From the NCBI RefSeq assembly GCF_902833045.1, contig NZ_CADFDU010000002.1, positions 310,001-374,000 of the forward strand: a DNA stretch of 64,000 bases. The letters run 5' to 3'. This document shows, one piece after another, positions 35,855-44,147 of the stretch; position 1 is the stretch's first letter, and each line of letters starts with the position of its first letter. This DNA comes from Burkholderia sp. BCC0322 (GTDB lineage: Bacteria > Pseudomonadota > Gammaproteobacteria > Burkholderiales > Burkholderiaceae). Made by a program: the position numbers and the translations under genes. Below the pieces are notes generated by a model, which worked only from the letters and a program-made list of their open reading frames with translations, was not told where the DNA came from and ran no database searches.

Positions 35855-36768
35855 GCGCGCCGTCCGGCTGGGCATCGCGTCAGGGCACGCTGGCACGTCC
35901 GTTGGCGATCGACGGTCACGGGCTGCACACGGGGCGCCGGGTGGGCGTGCGGATCCTGCCCGCGCGTCCTGAAGAGGGCGTGACGGGCATTGCGTTCCGT
36001 CGCGTCGCGCAGGGGCGCACCCTCGCGACGCTGCCGGTCGATCCCGCGCTGCGCCGCGCGCAGCCCCTGTGCACGATGCTGCGCAATGCCGACGGCGTCG
36101 GCGTTCGCACGATCGAGCATCTGCTCGCGTCGCTGCTCGCGTGCGAGATCGATTACGCGGTCGTCGAGCTCGACGCCGAGGAAGTGCCGATTCTCGATGG
36201 CAGCGCCGCGCCTTGGGTGGATGCCATCCGCGCGTGCGGCCGTGTCGCGCTCGATGCGCCGAAACGCTTCATCCGCGTGCTGCGGCCCGTCGTCGTCACG
36301 GACGGCGAGGGTGGCCAGCGGCGCGAAATGCGGATCGAACCGGCGTCGCGTTACGAGCTGAGCGTGCGCAACGACCTGCGCGGTTTCGGCGACATGCACT
36401 GGGACGGCGCGCTGACGCCGGCCGCATTTGCGGCCGAGATCGCGCCGTCGCGCTCGTACGGGCGCGTGAAGTGGGCGGTGCCGGCGATCATCGCCGGCTA
36501 TCTGCGCGGGGTGCCCATCCTGCGCGGCGCGCGGCCGTCGTGCACCGCGTCGATCGTCGGCAATCGCGTGCTGGGCGGGATGCGGCTGCCGGAGGAGTTC
36601 GTCCGGCACCGCGTACTCGACCTGATCGGCGATCTCGCGCTGGCCGGCGCGCCGCTGCTGGCGCGCGTGAGCGCGTTGCGGCCGAGCCACGAGATGAATT
36701 TCAGGCTGGTCGATGCGTTGCTGACCACGCCCGATGCGTGGCAGTGGGCCGAGTTTTCCGAGGCCTGA
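35851..36768 (+). CDS. wcbS: LpxC-like zinc deacetylase WcbS
   Basis: A 305-residue homologue of UDP-3-O-acyl-GlcNAc deacetylase. It keeps the LpxC hallmarks: GHGLHTGRRV, VRTIEHLLASL (catalytic Glu and first zinc His), EEVPILDGSAAPWV, HRVLDLIGDLALAG (zinc His and Asp four residues on) and SHEMNF (the general-acid His). The Lys of the usual HKxLD motif is Arg here. All zinc ligands and the catalytic Glu appear present, so activity is plausible. Being embedded between a PKS and an alpha-oxoamine synthase, it is unlikely to be the lipid A enzyme, which is usually in the cell-division cluster. It probably deacetylates an amino-lipid or sugar intermediate. Start overlaps the wcbR stop. Confidence 0.88.
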   Translation: MSAPSGWASRQGTLARPLAIDGHGLHTGRRVGVRILPARPEEGVTGIAFRRVAQGRTLATLPVDPALRRAQPLCTMLRNADGVGVRTIEHLLASLLACEIDYAVVELDAEEVPILDGSAAPWVDAIRACGRVALDAPKRFIRVLRPVVVTDGEGGQRREMRIEPASRYELSVRNDLRGFGDMHWDGALTPAAFAAEIAPSRSYGRVKWAVPAIIAGYLRGVPILRGARPSCTASIVGNRVLGGMRLPEEFVRHRVLDLIGDLALAGAPLLARVSALRPSHEMNFRLVDALLTTPDAWQWAEFSEA

Positions 36769-36832
36769 AACCACGCTTTTTCATGACGCGCGGCGTAACA
36801 TAGCGCCTTTTCGAGATACAGCGAAGGAAGCA

Positions 36833-38161
36833 ATGGCACTGGGAGAACACCTTCGCCAGCAACTGGCGGCGAAAGCGCTGAAACGGCAACTGGAGCGCGC
36901 GACCGATGCTGCCGCGGCACCGGGCGTGCCCGGCACGCCGGCCGCGCAGGCCGCCTCGGCGAGGAGCCGCTTCGAATCGATGCCGCAGTATCAGCAGGTG
37001 CGGATCATGCGCGAAATGGGCGAGAAGCTGCGCGTCGACTCGCCATTCTTTCGCGTGCATGACGGCATCGCCGGTGCGACGACGCAGATCGGCGGCCGCG
37101 AATACCTGAACTTCGCGAACTACAACTACCTTGGCCTTGCCGGCGATCCGGCCGTGTCTGCGCGCGCGAAAGCCGCGATCGACCGCTATGGCACGTCGGC
37201 CTCCGCGAGCCGGATGGTCGCGGGCGAGCGCCCGGTGCAGCGCGACCTCGAGCGCGCGCTGGCCGCGTTCTACGAGACCGACGACTGTGTCGCGTTCGTG
37301 AGCGGCCATGCGACCAACGTGACCGTGATCGGCGCGCTGTTCGGCCCCGGCGATCTGGTCGTCCACGATTCGCTCGCGCACAACAGCATCGTGCAGGGCG
37401 CGCAGCTGAGCGGCGCGAAGCGGCTGAGCTTCGCGCACAACGACTGGCAGGCGCTCGACGAACTGCTCGCGCGCGTGCGCCGCGAATACCGGCACGTGCT
37501 GATCGCGATCGAAGGGCTGTACAGCATGGACGGCGATTTCCCCGACCTGCAGCGCTTCGTCGACGTGAAGACGCGCCACGGCGCATTCCTGCTGGTCGAC
37601 GAGGCGCATTCGCTGGGCGTGCTCGGCGCGACCGGCAAGGGCATCCGCGAGCACTGCGGCGTCGCGCCCGACCAGGTCGACATGTGGATGGGCACGATGA
37701 GCAAGACGCTGGCGGGCTGCGGCGGCTTCATCGCCGGCTGCCAGCCGCTGGTCGACATGCTGCGCCATCTGGCGCCGGGCTTCCTGTACAGCGTCGGGCT
37801 CGCGCCGACGCTCGCCGAAGCGTCGCTGGCCGCGCTCGAGCGCCTGCAGGCCGAGCCGGAGCGCGTCGCCCGGCTGCAGGCGCGCGGGCGGCAGTTCCTG
37901 ACCGAGGCGCGCGCGGCCGGGCTGAACACGGGCACGAGCGCCGGGTTCGCGGTCGTGCCGGTGATCACGGGCAGCTCGCTGAAGGCCGCGCAATGGGCCA
38001 ATGCGATGTTCGACGAAGGGATCAACGTGCAGCCGATCTTCTATCCGGCCGTCGAGGAAAAGGCCGCGCGCCTGCGCTTCTTCATCTGCTCGACGCACGA
38101 ACCGGAGCAGATCAGCCGGACGGTCGCCGTGTTGTCGCGTCTCGCGGGGCGCAGCGCATGA
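36833..38161 (+). CDS. wcbT: alpha-oxoamine synthase WcbT (PLP, serine palmitoyltransferase-like)
   Basis: A 442-residue PLP enzyme of the KBL/AONS/SPT family. It has NFANYNYLGLAGDPAV, the substrate region YGTSASASRMVAGERPVQ, LLVDEAHSLGVLGATGKG and the PLP lysine Lys291 in TMSKTLAGCGG. The family joins an acyl thioester to an amino acid with loss of CO2. Residues 1-65 are an extension before the usual family start. The frame is open from 36734, but GAAGGAAG at 36822-36829 supports the ATG at 36833. The gap to wcbS is 64 bases and the stop overlaps the next gene (ATGA). In a PKS operon without a thioesterase it is the obvious chain-releasing enzyme. Confidence 0.9.
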   Translation: MALGEHLRQQLAAKALKRQLERATDAAAAPGVPGTPAAQAASARSRFESMPQYQQVRIMREMGEKLRVDSPFFRVHDGIAGATTQIGGREYLNFANYNYLGLAGDPAVSARAKAAIDRYGTSASASRMVAGERPVQRDLERALAAFYETDDCVAFVSGHATNVTVIGALFGPGDLVVHDSLAHNSIVQGAQLSGAKRLSFAHNDWQALDELLARVRREYRHVLIAIEGLYSMDGDFPDLQRFVDVKTRHGAFLLVDEAHSLGVLGATGKGIREHCGVAPDQVDMWMGTMSKTLAGCGGFIAGCQPLVDMLRHLAPGFLYSVGLAPTLAEASLAALERLQAEPERVARLQARGRQFLTEARAAGLNTGTSAGFAVVPVITGSSLKAAQWANAMFDEGINVQPIFYPAVEEKAARLRFFICSTHEPEQISRTVAVLSRLAGRSA

Positions 38162-38832
38162 CGCTGGCCGGCGCGTTCGCGCAAGCGGTGCCGCGCGCCG
38201 GTGAGCGCGTGCGGTTTCGTGCGGCCGATGCGGGCGACGCGGCGGCGTGCGCGCCGCTCATGTTTGCGTCCGGCGTGGCCGAATTCGGGTTCTTTCTCGG
38301 CGAAAGCGACACGCGCTGCATCGCCTTCCTGCAGCAGGCGTTCCGGTCGCGTCACGGGCGCTTCTCGTGGCGCCGGCATCGTGTCGCGGTCGCCGACGAC
38401 GGCACTGTGCTCGCCGTGATGGCGATTCACGACGGACAGCAGACGATGTTCGACGACGTGCATGTCGTGTGGGCGCTGGCGCGCTTCTTCGGCGTGCGGC
38501 GCACGATCGGCCAGTTGTTGCGCGGGCTGATCCTCGAAACGGAAATTCCGGCGCCGAAACGTTCGCAGATCCTCGTCGCGCATTGCGCAACCGACGAGCG
38601 GCAGCGCGGCACGGGCATCTTCAGCGCACTGTTTCGCGACGCGCTGGACACCGGTGCGTTGCCCGCCGACGGCAGTCGCGACGTCGTGCTCGACGTGCTG
38701 ACCCGCAACGTGCGGGCTCGCGCGCTGTACGAACGGCTCGGGTTCACCGCGCTGCCGCGGCCACGCGCCCGTTCGCGCCGGCTGCCCGCCGAACTCGATT
38801 CGATCCGGATGCGGTTGTCTCGCCGCGCCTGA
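38158..38832 (+). CDS. GNAT-family N-acyltransferase
   Basis: A 224-residue protein of the GNAT type: VRFRAADAGDAAACAPLM at the N-terminus, an acyl-CoA-binding segment HCATDERQRGTGIFSALF, and the C-terminal LTRNVRARALYERLGF that is characteristic of the fold. Its ATG overlaps the wcbT stop, making it the last gene of the wcbR-wcbS-wcbT unit, although it is not part of the named wcb set I know. It probably acylates the amine produced by WcbT or exposed by WcbS; this is inference from position. It converges on the amidotransferase gene 24 bases away. Confidence 0.82.
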   Translation: MTLAGAFAQAVPRAGERVRFRAADAGDAAACAPLMFASGVAEFGFFLGESDTRCIAFLQQAFRSRHGRFSWRRHRVAVADDGTVLAVMAIHDGQQTMFDDVHVVWALARFFGVRRTIGQLLRGLILETEIPAPKRSQILVAHCATDERQRGTGIFSALFRDALDTGALPADGSRDVVLDVLTRNVRARALYERLGFTALPRPRARSRRLPAELDSIRMRLSRRA

Positions 38833-38856
38833 CGGCGCGAATGACGGCCCGTTGCG

Positions 38857-39690
38857 CTACTTGTGCCGCGGCCCGAACGGCCGCTGCTGCACATCGTCGC
38901 CCTGCGCGATGATCGCCGTGCTCTCGGGCACTTCCTCCCACGCACCCCGCAGGTCGACGAGCGGCTCGGACACGATCATGAACGCGTCGTCGCCGACTTC
39001 GGCGATGCGCGGGTTGTGCGGATACAGTTCGTGCAGGTGCTTGAACGACGTGCTGTGGAACAGCGAACGCGATTGCCGTTCGCTCGAATATCGCACCGCG
39101 ATGATCCGTTCGCCGTCGGTCGCGCAGATCGTCATGTTGAGCGGGTCGGCCACGCGATGCCGCGCGGCGGTTTCCTCGACCACGCCGACCATCCGCTCGA
39201 GCGCGGGCAGCGGCGTCTGCTCGAGGCCGTAGGTCAGCGCGAGGCGGAACATCAGTTCGGAGTCGGTCGAGCCTTCGAGCGTCGGGAACAGCGCGGGATC
39301 GACCGTCATCGTCAGGTCGCGGCGCAGCTTGTGGAAGTCGCGGATCAGTCCATTGTGCGCAAACAGCCAGCGGCCGTGGCGGAACGGGTGGCAGTTGGTT
39401 TCCTGCACGGGGGTGTCGGTGGCCGAGCGGATGTGCGCGATGAACATCGGCGAGCGGATCGCGCGCGCGGCTTCGCGCAGGTTGCGGTCGTTCCACGCGG
39501 GATGCACGGAGCGGTAGCGGAACGGGAGTTCGTCGGGGCGACCGTACCAGCCGATGCCGAAGCCGTCGCCGTTGGTGGTCGTCGCCCCCAGCTCCGAATG
39601 CAGGCTCTGGTCGATCAGCGAATGCTTCGCGCGGAACAGTACGGTTTCGAGATGAATCGGATTACCCGTATAGGCGAGCCAGCGGCACAT
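38857..39690 (-). CDS. class II glutamine amidotransferase (YafJ/EgtC type)
   Basis: A 277-residue Ntn-hydrolase. The chosen start (39690, AAGGAG upstream) gives MCRWLAYTG, so Cys2 becomes the N-terminal nucleophile after Met removal, as the family needs. Further motifs are NGDGFGIGWYG, AHIRSATDTPVQETNCHPF and FAHNGLI. These enzymes hydrolyse a gamma-glutamyl bond; the physiological substrate of the YafJ group is not settled, and no ergothioneine gene is nearby. The frame extends 35 codons upstream without family support. Confidence 0.9.
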   Translation of the reverse strand: MCRWLAYTGNPIHLETVLFRAKHSLIDQSLHSELGATTTNGDGFGIGWYGRPDELPFRYRSVHPAWNDRNLREAARAIRSPMFIAHIRSATDTPVQETNCHPFRHGRWLFAHNGLIRDFHKLRRDLTMTVDPALFPTLEGSTDSELMFRLALTYGLEQTPLPALERMVGVVEETAARHRVADPLNMTICATDGERIIAVRYSSERQSRSLFHSTSFKHLHELYPHNPRIAEVGDDAFMIVSEPLVDLRGAWEEVPESTAIIAQGDDVQQRPFGPRHK

Positions 39691-39900
39691 GGAGCGCTCC
39701 TTCACGATGGATCGTTCGCGCATGGTAGCCGACTTCGCGGCGCGTCCGCGCTTGTGGGCGGCCCCGCTGGTCATTCGGGCAGGCACGCTGGCCAATCGTC
39801 ATACGTCGCTTGTCTGCCCGGCTGCGCGATGCGCAACCGGGCGGCCATGCAGCCGGGCGCCGCCATACGCCATACGATGGCAGCGCCGCGGCCGCTGGGC

Positions 39901-40230
39901 TCAGTCGCCGAGCGCGTCCATCACACGCGCCGAATAGACGAGCGCCGCACCCGCGTTCAGCGCAATCGCGACGCCGAGCGCTTCCGCCACTTCCTCCTTG
40001 GTCGCACCATGCTTGGCCGCTTCCGCGGTGTGCACGGCGATACAGCCGTCGCAGCGGGTCGTGACGGCGACCGCGAGCGCGATCAGTTCGCGCGTCTTCG
40101 CGTCGAGATGGCCCGTTTTGGCACCGGCGCCTGACAGCGCCTTGTAGCCGGCCAGCGTATCGGGCGACAGCTTCGCGATCTCGCCGATACGCGTCGAGAG
40201 TTCCTTCCGGTATTCGTTCCAGTTCAGCAT
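39901..40230 (-). CDS. AhpD-like carboxymuconolactone decarboxylase family protein
   Basis: A 109-residue protein with the redox motif TRCDGCIAVHTAEAAKHGA: CxxC followed by His, as in AhpD/YciW-type proteins. This group acts as peroxidase partner or thiol reductase rather than as true decarboxylase. It diverges from the AraC regulator 129 bases away, which may control it. Confidence 0.9.
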   Translation of the reverse strand: MLNWNEYRKELSTRIGEIAKLSPDTLAGYKALSGAGAKTGHLDAKTRELIALAVAVTTRCDGCIAVHTAEAAKHGATKEEVAEALGVAIALNAGAALVYSARVMDALGD

Positions 40231-40359
40231 GATGCGTCCTTTCGAGAAGAGGTGGGGAGGGCGGCGGGCGCCGCGATCTCGGGCGATGCAGGACTATTCT
40301 GATCGTTCGCGCTGAGGGTTTCGATACGCTAGAGTGTCAATTTTTAGCGCGATCGTCTC

Positions 40360-41307
40360 ATGGATGCGTTGAGTCAACTGCTGTCGCTGGGCCGCAGCCA
40401 TGTCGAGCTCGACGTGCGCTGCCTGCTCGACGGGCCGTTCGCGATGCCGCACGACCCGCTGCCGTCCGGCGAGGCGGCGTTTCACCTGGTGCTGGCCGGG
40501 ACCTGCCGGCTGCGTACCGCGGACGGGCGCACGCTGCAACTCGCCGACGGCGATTTCGTGCTGCTGCCCGCAGGCGGCGCGCACGACCTGCTCGACGCAG
40601 GGGCCGGCCGGTCGCGGCCGGGTGCGGCGCTGCGCGAACAGGGCGCCGCCGTCGGCGCGGTGCTGCCGGTCAAGTCGAATCTCGATCCGGCCGAGCCGGA
40701 CGGCGCGAGCGTGGACCTGCTGTGCGGCCGGTTCGTCTATGCGCGCGGCGCGGGCGAACTGCTGATGCGCACGCTGCCGCAGGTGCTGCATGTCGGGTTG
40801 CGCGAGGCATCGGGGTTCGCGTCGCTGCAACTGCTGACGAGCGTGCTGCGCACCGAGGCGTCGAACGGGCAGCCGGGTGCCGGCGCGATCGTGAACGCGC
40901 TCGGCCAGGCGCTGCTCGCTTACGCACTGCGCGCATACGGCCGGGGCGCGCGCGTGCCGTCCGGCTGGCTCGCGCTTGCGGCCGACGCGCGGCTCGGCCC
41001 GTCGGTCCAGGCCGTGCTGCAGGCGCCGGAGAAACCGTGGACGGTCGAGTCGCTCGGCGACGCATCCGCGATGTCGCGAGCGACCTACGCGCGGCATTTC
41101 CGCGAGCGGGCCGGGATGAGCGTCGGCGCGTTCGTCGCGCAGATCCGGATGATGCATGCATGCGCACTGCTGCAGGACACGCAGCGCGGGCAGGCGGAGA
41201 TCGGGCAGGCTGTCGGTTACCAGTCCGAGGCCGCCTTCGGCAAGGCGTTTCGCGCGGTGCTCGGCACGACGCCGGGGCGCTGGCGGCGGGCCCAGCGCGA
41301 ATTGTAA
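40360..41307 (+). CDS. AraC-family transcriptional regulator with cupin sensor domain
   Basis: A 315-residue protein. The N-terminal half is a cupin_6-type sensor (LVLAGTCRLRTADGRTLQLA, then GDFVLLPAGGAHDLLD). The C-terminal 100 residues hold two helix-turn-helix motifs, WTVESLGDASAMSRATYARHF (21 residues, given here as WTVESLGDASA and MSRATYARHF) and IGQAVGYQSEAAFGKAF. The effector is unknown. Divergent placement next to the AhpD-like gene suggests that gene as target. Confidence 0.9.
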   Translation: MDALSQLLSLGRSHVELDVRCLLDGPFAMPHDPLPSGEAAFHLVLAGTCRLRTADGRTLQLADGDFVLLPAGGAHDLLDAGAGRSRPGAALREQGAAVGAVLPVKSNLDPAEPDGASVDLLCGRFVYARGAGELLMRTLPQVLHVGLREASGFASLQLLTSVLRTEASNGQPGAGAIVNALGQALLAYALRAYGRGARVPSGWLALAADARLGPSVQAVLQAPEKPWTVESLGDASAMSRATYARHFRERAGMSVGAFVAQIRMMHACALLQDTQRGQAEIGQAVGYQSEAAFGKAFRAVLGTTPGRWRRAQREL

Positions 41308-41410
41308 GACTGCAAGCTCGGCCGTCTTGCCGCGTGCCAAAGCTGGTACCATGCGCGAAACGCAGTTCAACGAAAACGATTTCGAACAAGAAGAAAGAGA
41401 GGGCAAAGCA

Positions 41411-41854
41411 ATGAACCAGACCACCATCCAGCAGCCGTCGTTCGCGTTCGTGGCCGCGTCGTGGGCCGCGCTGCTCGCCGGTTTCGCGGCATTCCTGATC
41501 GGTCTCTGGAACGCGGGCATGCAGCTCAACGAGAAGGGCTACTACTTCACCGTGCTGGTGTTCGGTCTCTATGCGGCAATTTCGCTGCAGAAAAGCGTCC
41601 GCGACCGTGCGGAAGGCATTCTCGTCACCGGCATCTACTACGGCCTCAGCTGGATCGCGCTGCTGCTGTCGATCGCGCTGCTGGTCGTCGGCCTCTTCAA
41701 CGCGACGCTGCAGTTGAGCGAGAAGGGCTTCTACGCGATGTCGTTCGTGCTCGCGCTGTTCGGTTCGGTGGCCGTGCAGAAGAACACGCGTGACCTGCAG
41801 AACGCGAAGCCGCGCTATACCGACGCCGAATCGGCGCCGTCCGTCCAGGAGTGA
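41411..41854 (+). CDS. YiaA/YiaB-family inner-membrane protein
   Basis: A 147-residue protein of four membrane helices built from two repeats, each with the pattern N-A-x-x-QL-x-EKG-[YF] (NAGMQLNEKGYYF and NATLQLSEKGFYA) and ending in QKSVRD / QKNTRD. This is the yiaA/B domain, of unknown function. The start at 41411 follows a purine-rich stretch and matches the family; the upstream open frame to 41156 is the AraC gene's other frame. Confidence 0.88.
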   Translation: MNQTTIQQPSFAFVAASWAALLAGFAAFLIGLWNAGMQLNEKGYYFTVLVFGLYAAISLQKSVRDRAEGILVTGIYYGLSWIALLLSIALLVVGLFNATLQLSEKGFYAMSFVLALFGSVAVQKNTRDLQNAKPRYTDAESAPSVQE

Positions 41855-41999
41855 CGGCCCGCGAAGCGGGCGCCTTCCACTTCCAGGCTGCCCGTTTTGC
41901 GACGACGGCCGCGGGCGACCCGCATGCGCCGATGGGCCGCGGGCTCCCCGCCCATTCGTTTCATCCATGCCGGTGCGCATGAGGATGGAGATATTCAGG

Positions 42000-43064
42000 A
42001 TGCCAGACTTCACAGAAACCACGCGGCACACCCGTGCGGCTGCCCGCGCCGTGGCGGCGCAGACTGCGCTCGTGCTGGAGACGAACAACCTGCGCGGCGG
42101 CGCGGGGCTCGCGCAGGCCGTCGACAGCCTGAAGCGCCTCGTATCGGCGCTGTCGAAGCAGACCGTACCGCCCGCGGCACTCGCCCAATGGATCATCACG
42201 CACGACGGCCTGCCGGCCGATGCGTGCGCGGAAATCACCGCGCTGGCCGGCCGCCCGATCGACTTCGTCGAGATCGGCGCAAGCACCGGCTACTACGATG
42301 CGAAGAACGACGGGTTCGACCGCGTCGACGCGGCCCGCTGCGACATCGTCGTGTTCGGCGATGCCGATTGCCGGCCGGCCGACGACTGGCTCGAGCACCT
42401 GCTCGCCCCGTTCGCGCGTGAAGCCGGCGACGCGCCCGTCGCGGTGGCGGGGCGTACCAGCTATGCGCCGAACGTGCTCGGCATCGCGCTGACGTCGATC
42501 GATTTCATGTATTTCCCGAGCCCGCTGCGCGACGGCGCGACGCGCAACTTCTACGCGAACAACGTCGCGTTCCGGCGCGAGGTGTTCGCGCGATTTCGCT
42601 ACGAGCCGCTCGACGGCGTCTATCGCGCGCATTGCCAGGTGATGGGGCTGCGGATGCAGGCGGCCGGCGTGGCCGTCGAGTTTGCGCCGGCCGCCCACAC
42701 CGAGCATCGGTTACCGGACACGTACCGCGAATCGCTGAAGCTGCGCTGGATGCGCGGCGAGGATAGCGTCGGTCTGACACCGTATCTCGTGAACGCGTAC
42801 CTGCCGCGCGGCTGGCAGTGGCTCGGCCGCAGCGGCCCGCTCGGCCCGTTCTGCGTGATGGCCATGCGGCTCGGCTACAGCCTGCGCGCGCTGAATCGCC
42901 AGCAGCTGCCGCAGCTCGGCGCCGCCCGCTATCTCGCGGCTGTCGGCGTCACGATCGCGGCGTCCGCCGTCGATACGCTCGGTGCGCTCGCGCGCGGTTT
43001 CGGTCTTGCGGGACGCGCATCGGCCCGGCGCGATCTCGAAGCGTTGTCCTATCATCGTCATTGA
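42000..43064 (+). CDS. glycosyltransferase family 2 protein
   Basis: A 354-residue GT-A enzyme: CDIVVFGDADCRPADDW holds the metal-binding DxD, RNFYANNVAFRREVF matches the acceptor side, and the last 90 residues contain hydrophobic segments that may attach it to the membrane. GGAG lies about 10 bases before the ATG at 42000; earlier in-frame ATGs (41967, 41979) are possible. The sugar is unknown. It lies 66 bases before a run of five coupled genes and is probably their first partner. Confidence 0.83.
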   Translation: MPDFTETTRHTRAAARAVAAQTALVLETNNLRGGAGLAQAVDSLKRLVSALSKQTVPPAALAQWIITHDGLPADACAEITALAGRPIDFVEIGASTGYYDAKNDGFDRVDAARCDIVVFGDADCRPADDWLEHLLAPFAREAGDAPVAVAGRTSYAPNVLGIALTSIDFMYFPSPLRDGATRNFYANNVAFRREVFARFRYEPLDGVYRAHCQVMGLRMQAAGVAVEFAPAAHTEHRLPDTYRESLKLRWMRGEDSVGLTPYLVNAYLPRGWQWLGRSGPLGPFCVMAMRLGYSLRALNRQQLPQLGAARYLAAVGVTIAASAVDTLGALARGFGLAGRASARRDLEALSYHRH

Positions 43065-43130
43065 AACGGCGCCGCACATCGCGGCGCAGTCACGACACTC
43101 CGACACCCTGCATCCATCCCGACAACGACC

Positions 43131-44147
43131 ATGTCTTCTCTCGCCGCCCGTGTTGCCTGCCTCGCCCTGTTTGCCGCCAGCGCCGGCGCCCATGCCGCGC
43201 CGGTCGATCATGCGGGGCGCGGAATCTACCACTTTGCGTCGCAAAGCGGCTGCCCGTTCGCGAACGCAGCCGCGACGGACTGCAATCGCGTCGCGCTCGA
43301 TGCGCCGGGCGTTCACGCGAGCATCGATACCGATACGCACGCGATCGTCTTCTCGAGCGATGCGGCACGCCGCACGAAGGACGTGCTCGGCGACGTGCTG
43401 CTGCAGGGCACGGGCGTCGACGGCGACGGCCGGCGCGTGCCGTTGAGCGTGCACGTGCTGCTGCGTCGCGACGGCGCGAAATGGGACCGCGACGTGTACG
43501 TCCATGCGCCCGTGCACGGCACGTTCACCGATATCCGGATCGATCCGTATCGCGTGCGCGTGAAGGAGGGCGACGGCGAGCGCGACGTGCTCACGCCGGA
43601 CGAAACGCTGGCGCTGTTCGCGCATCCGTCGCTTGCATCGCGGCTCGCGCGGCATCTCGTGAAGGTGAGTGCGACCGATCCGAAGCAGCCGTCCGCGGAC
43701 GACATCACGATCGCGCTTGGCGTGGGCGGCCTGACGAAGTCGGTCGCGCGTGCGAGCTTTACGTCGAGCGCGCCGCACGATGCCGACGTCGATCGCGCGC
43801 TCGCATCCGGCACGTGGGCGATTCGTTTCGATGCGCTGAGCAACCACATTCCGGTGTGGGTCGCGCAGCGTGAGTTGTTCCTGTTCGGCCTCGACGGCAG
43901 CGCGCTCGCGAAGGACATGCGTGCGCGCGGCTTTAGGAAGAACGACCGGATCGAATTCGGCGCGCGTGACGGCCACGGCTATCTGCGCGTCAACGGCCGC
44001 GAGGAAGCCTTTGCGGATGCGACCGCATCCGCGCACGCGTTCATGCAGGAAAGCTTCATCGGCCTGATCCTCGGATGGCGTCGCGATCCGGCCGCCGCTG
44101 CGGCGCCCGCGACGAAATCCGCGTCCATTCGGGGCGTGCCGGCATGA
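43131..44147 (+). CDS. exported protein of unknown function
   Basis: A 338-residue protein with a clear signal peptide (MSSLAARVACLALFAASAG, cleavage likely after AHA at residue 22). The mature part has Cys pairs (GCPFANAAATDC) and no motif that I recognise. It is probably periplasmic. Its stop overlaps the ferritin-like gene by 4 bases, so it should belong to the same pathway. It could be a periplasmic carrier or enzyme for the product of the downstream lipid genes; that is a guess from position. Confidence 0.75.
   Translation: MSSLAARVACLALFAASAGAHAAPVDHAGRGIYHFASQSGCPFANAAATDCNRVALDAPGVHASIDTDTHAIVFSSDAARRTKDVLGDVLLQGTGVDGDGRRVPLSVHVLLRRDGAKWDRDVYVHAPVHGTFTDIRIDPYRVRVKEGDGERDVLTPDETLALFAHPSLASRLARHLVKVSATDPKQPSADDITIALGVGGLTKSVARASFTSSAPHDADVDRALASGTWAIRFDALSNHIPVWVAQRELFLFGLDGSALAKDMRARGFRKNDRIEFGARDGHGYLRVNGREEAFADATASAHAFMQESFIGLILGWRRDPAAAAAPATKSASIRGVPA

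Noticed and set aside
33128-35896. 922-codon minus-strand open frame across the 3' half of wcbR
   Set aside because: Antisense to recognisable ER, KR and ACP domains; no family signal of its own.
39816-39858. Inverted repeat GCCCGGCTGC...GCAGCCGGGC downstream of the AhpD-like gene
   Set aside because: Long loop and no T tract; could be a weak terminator, but evidence is too thin for a feature.
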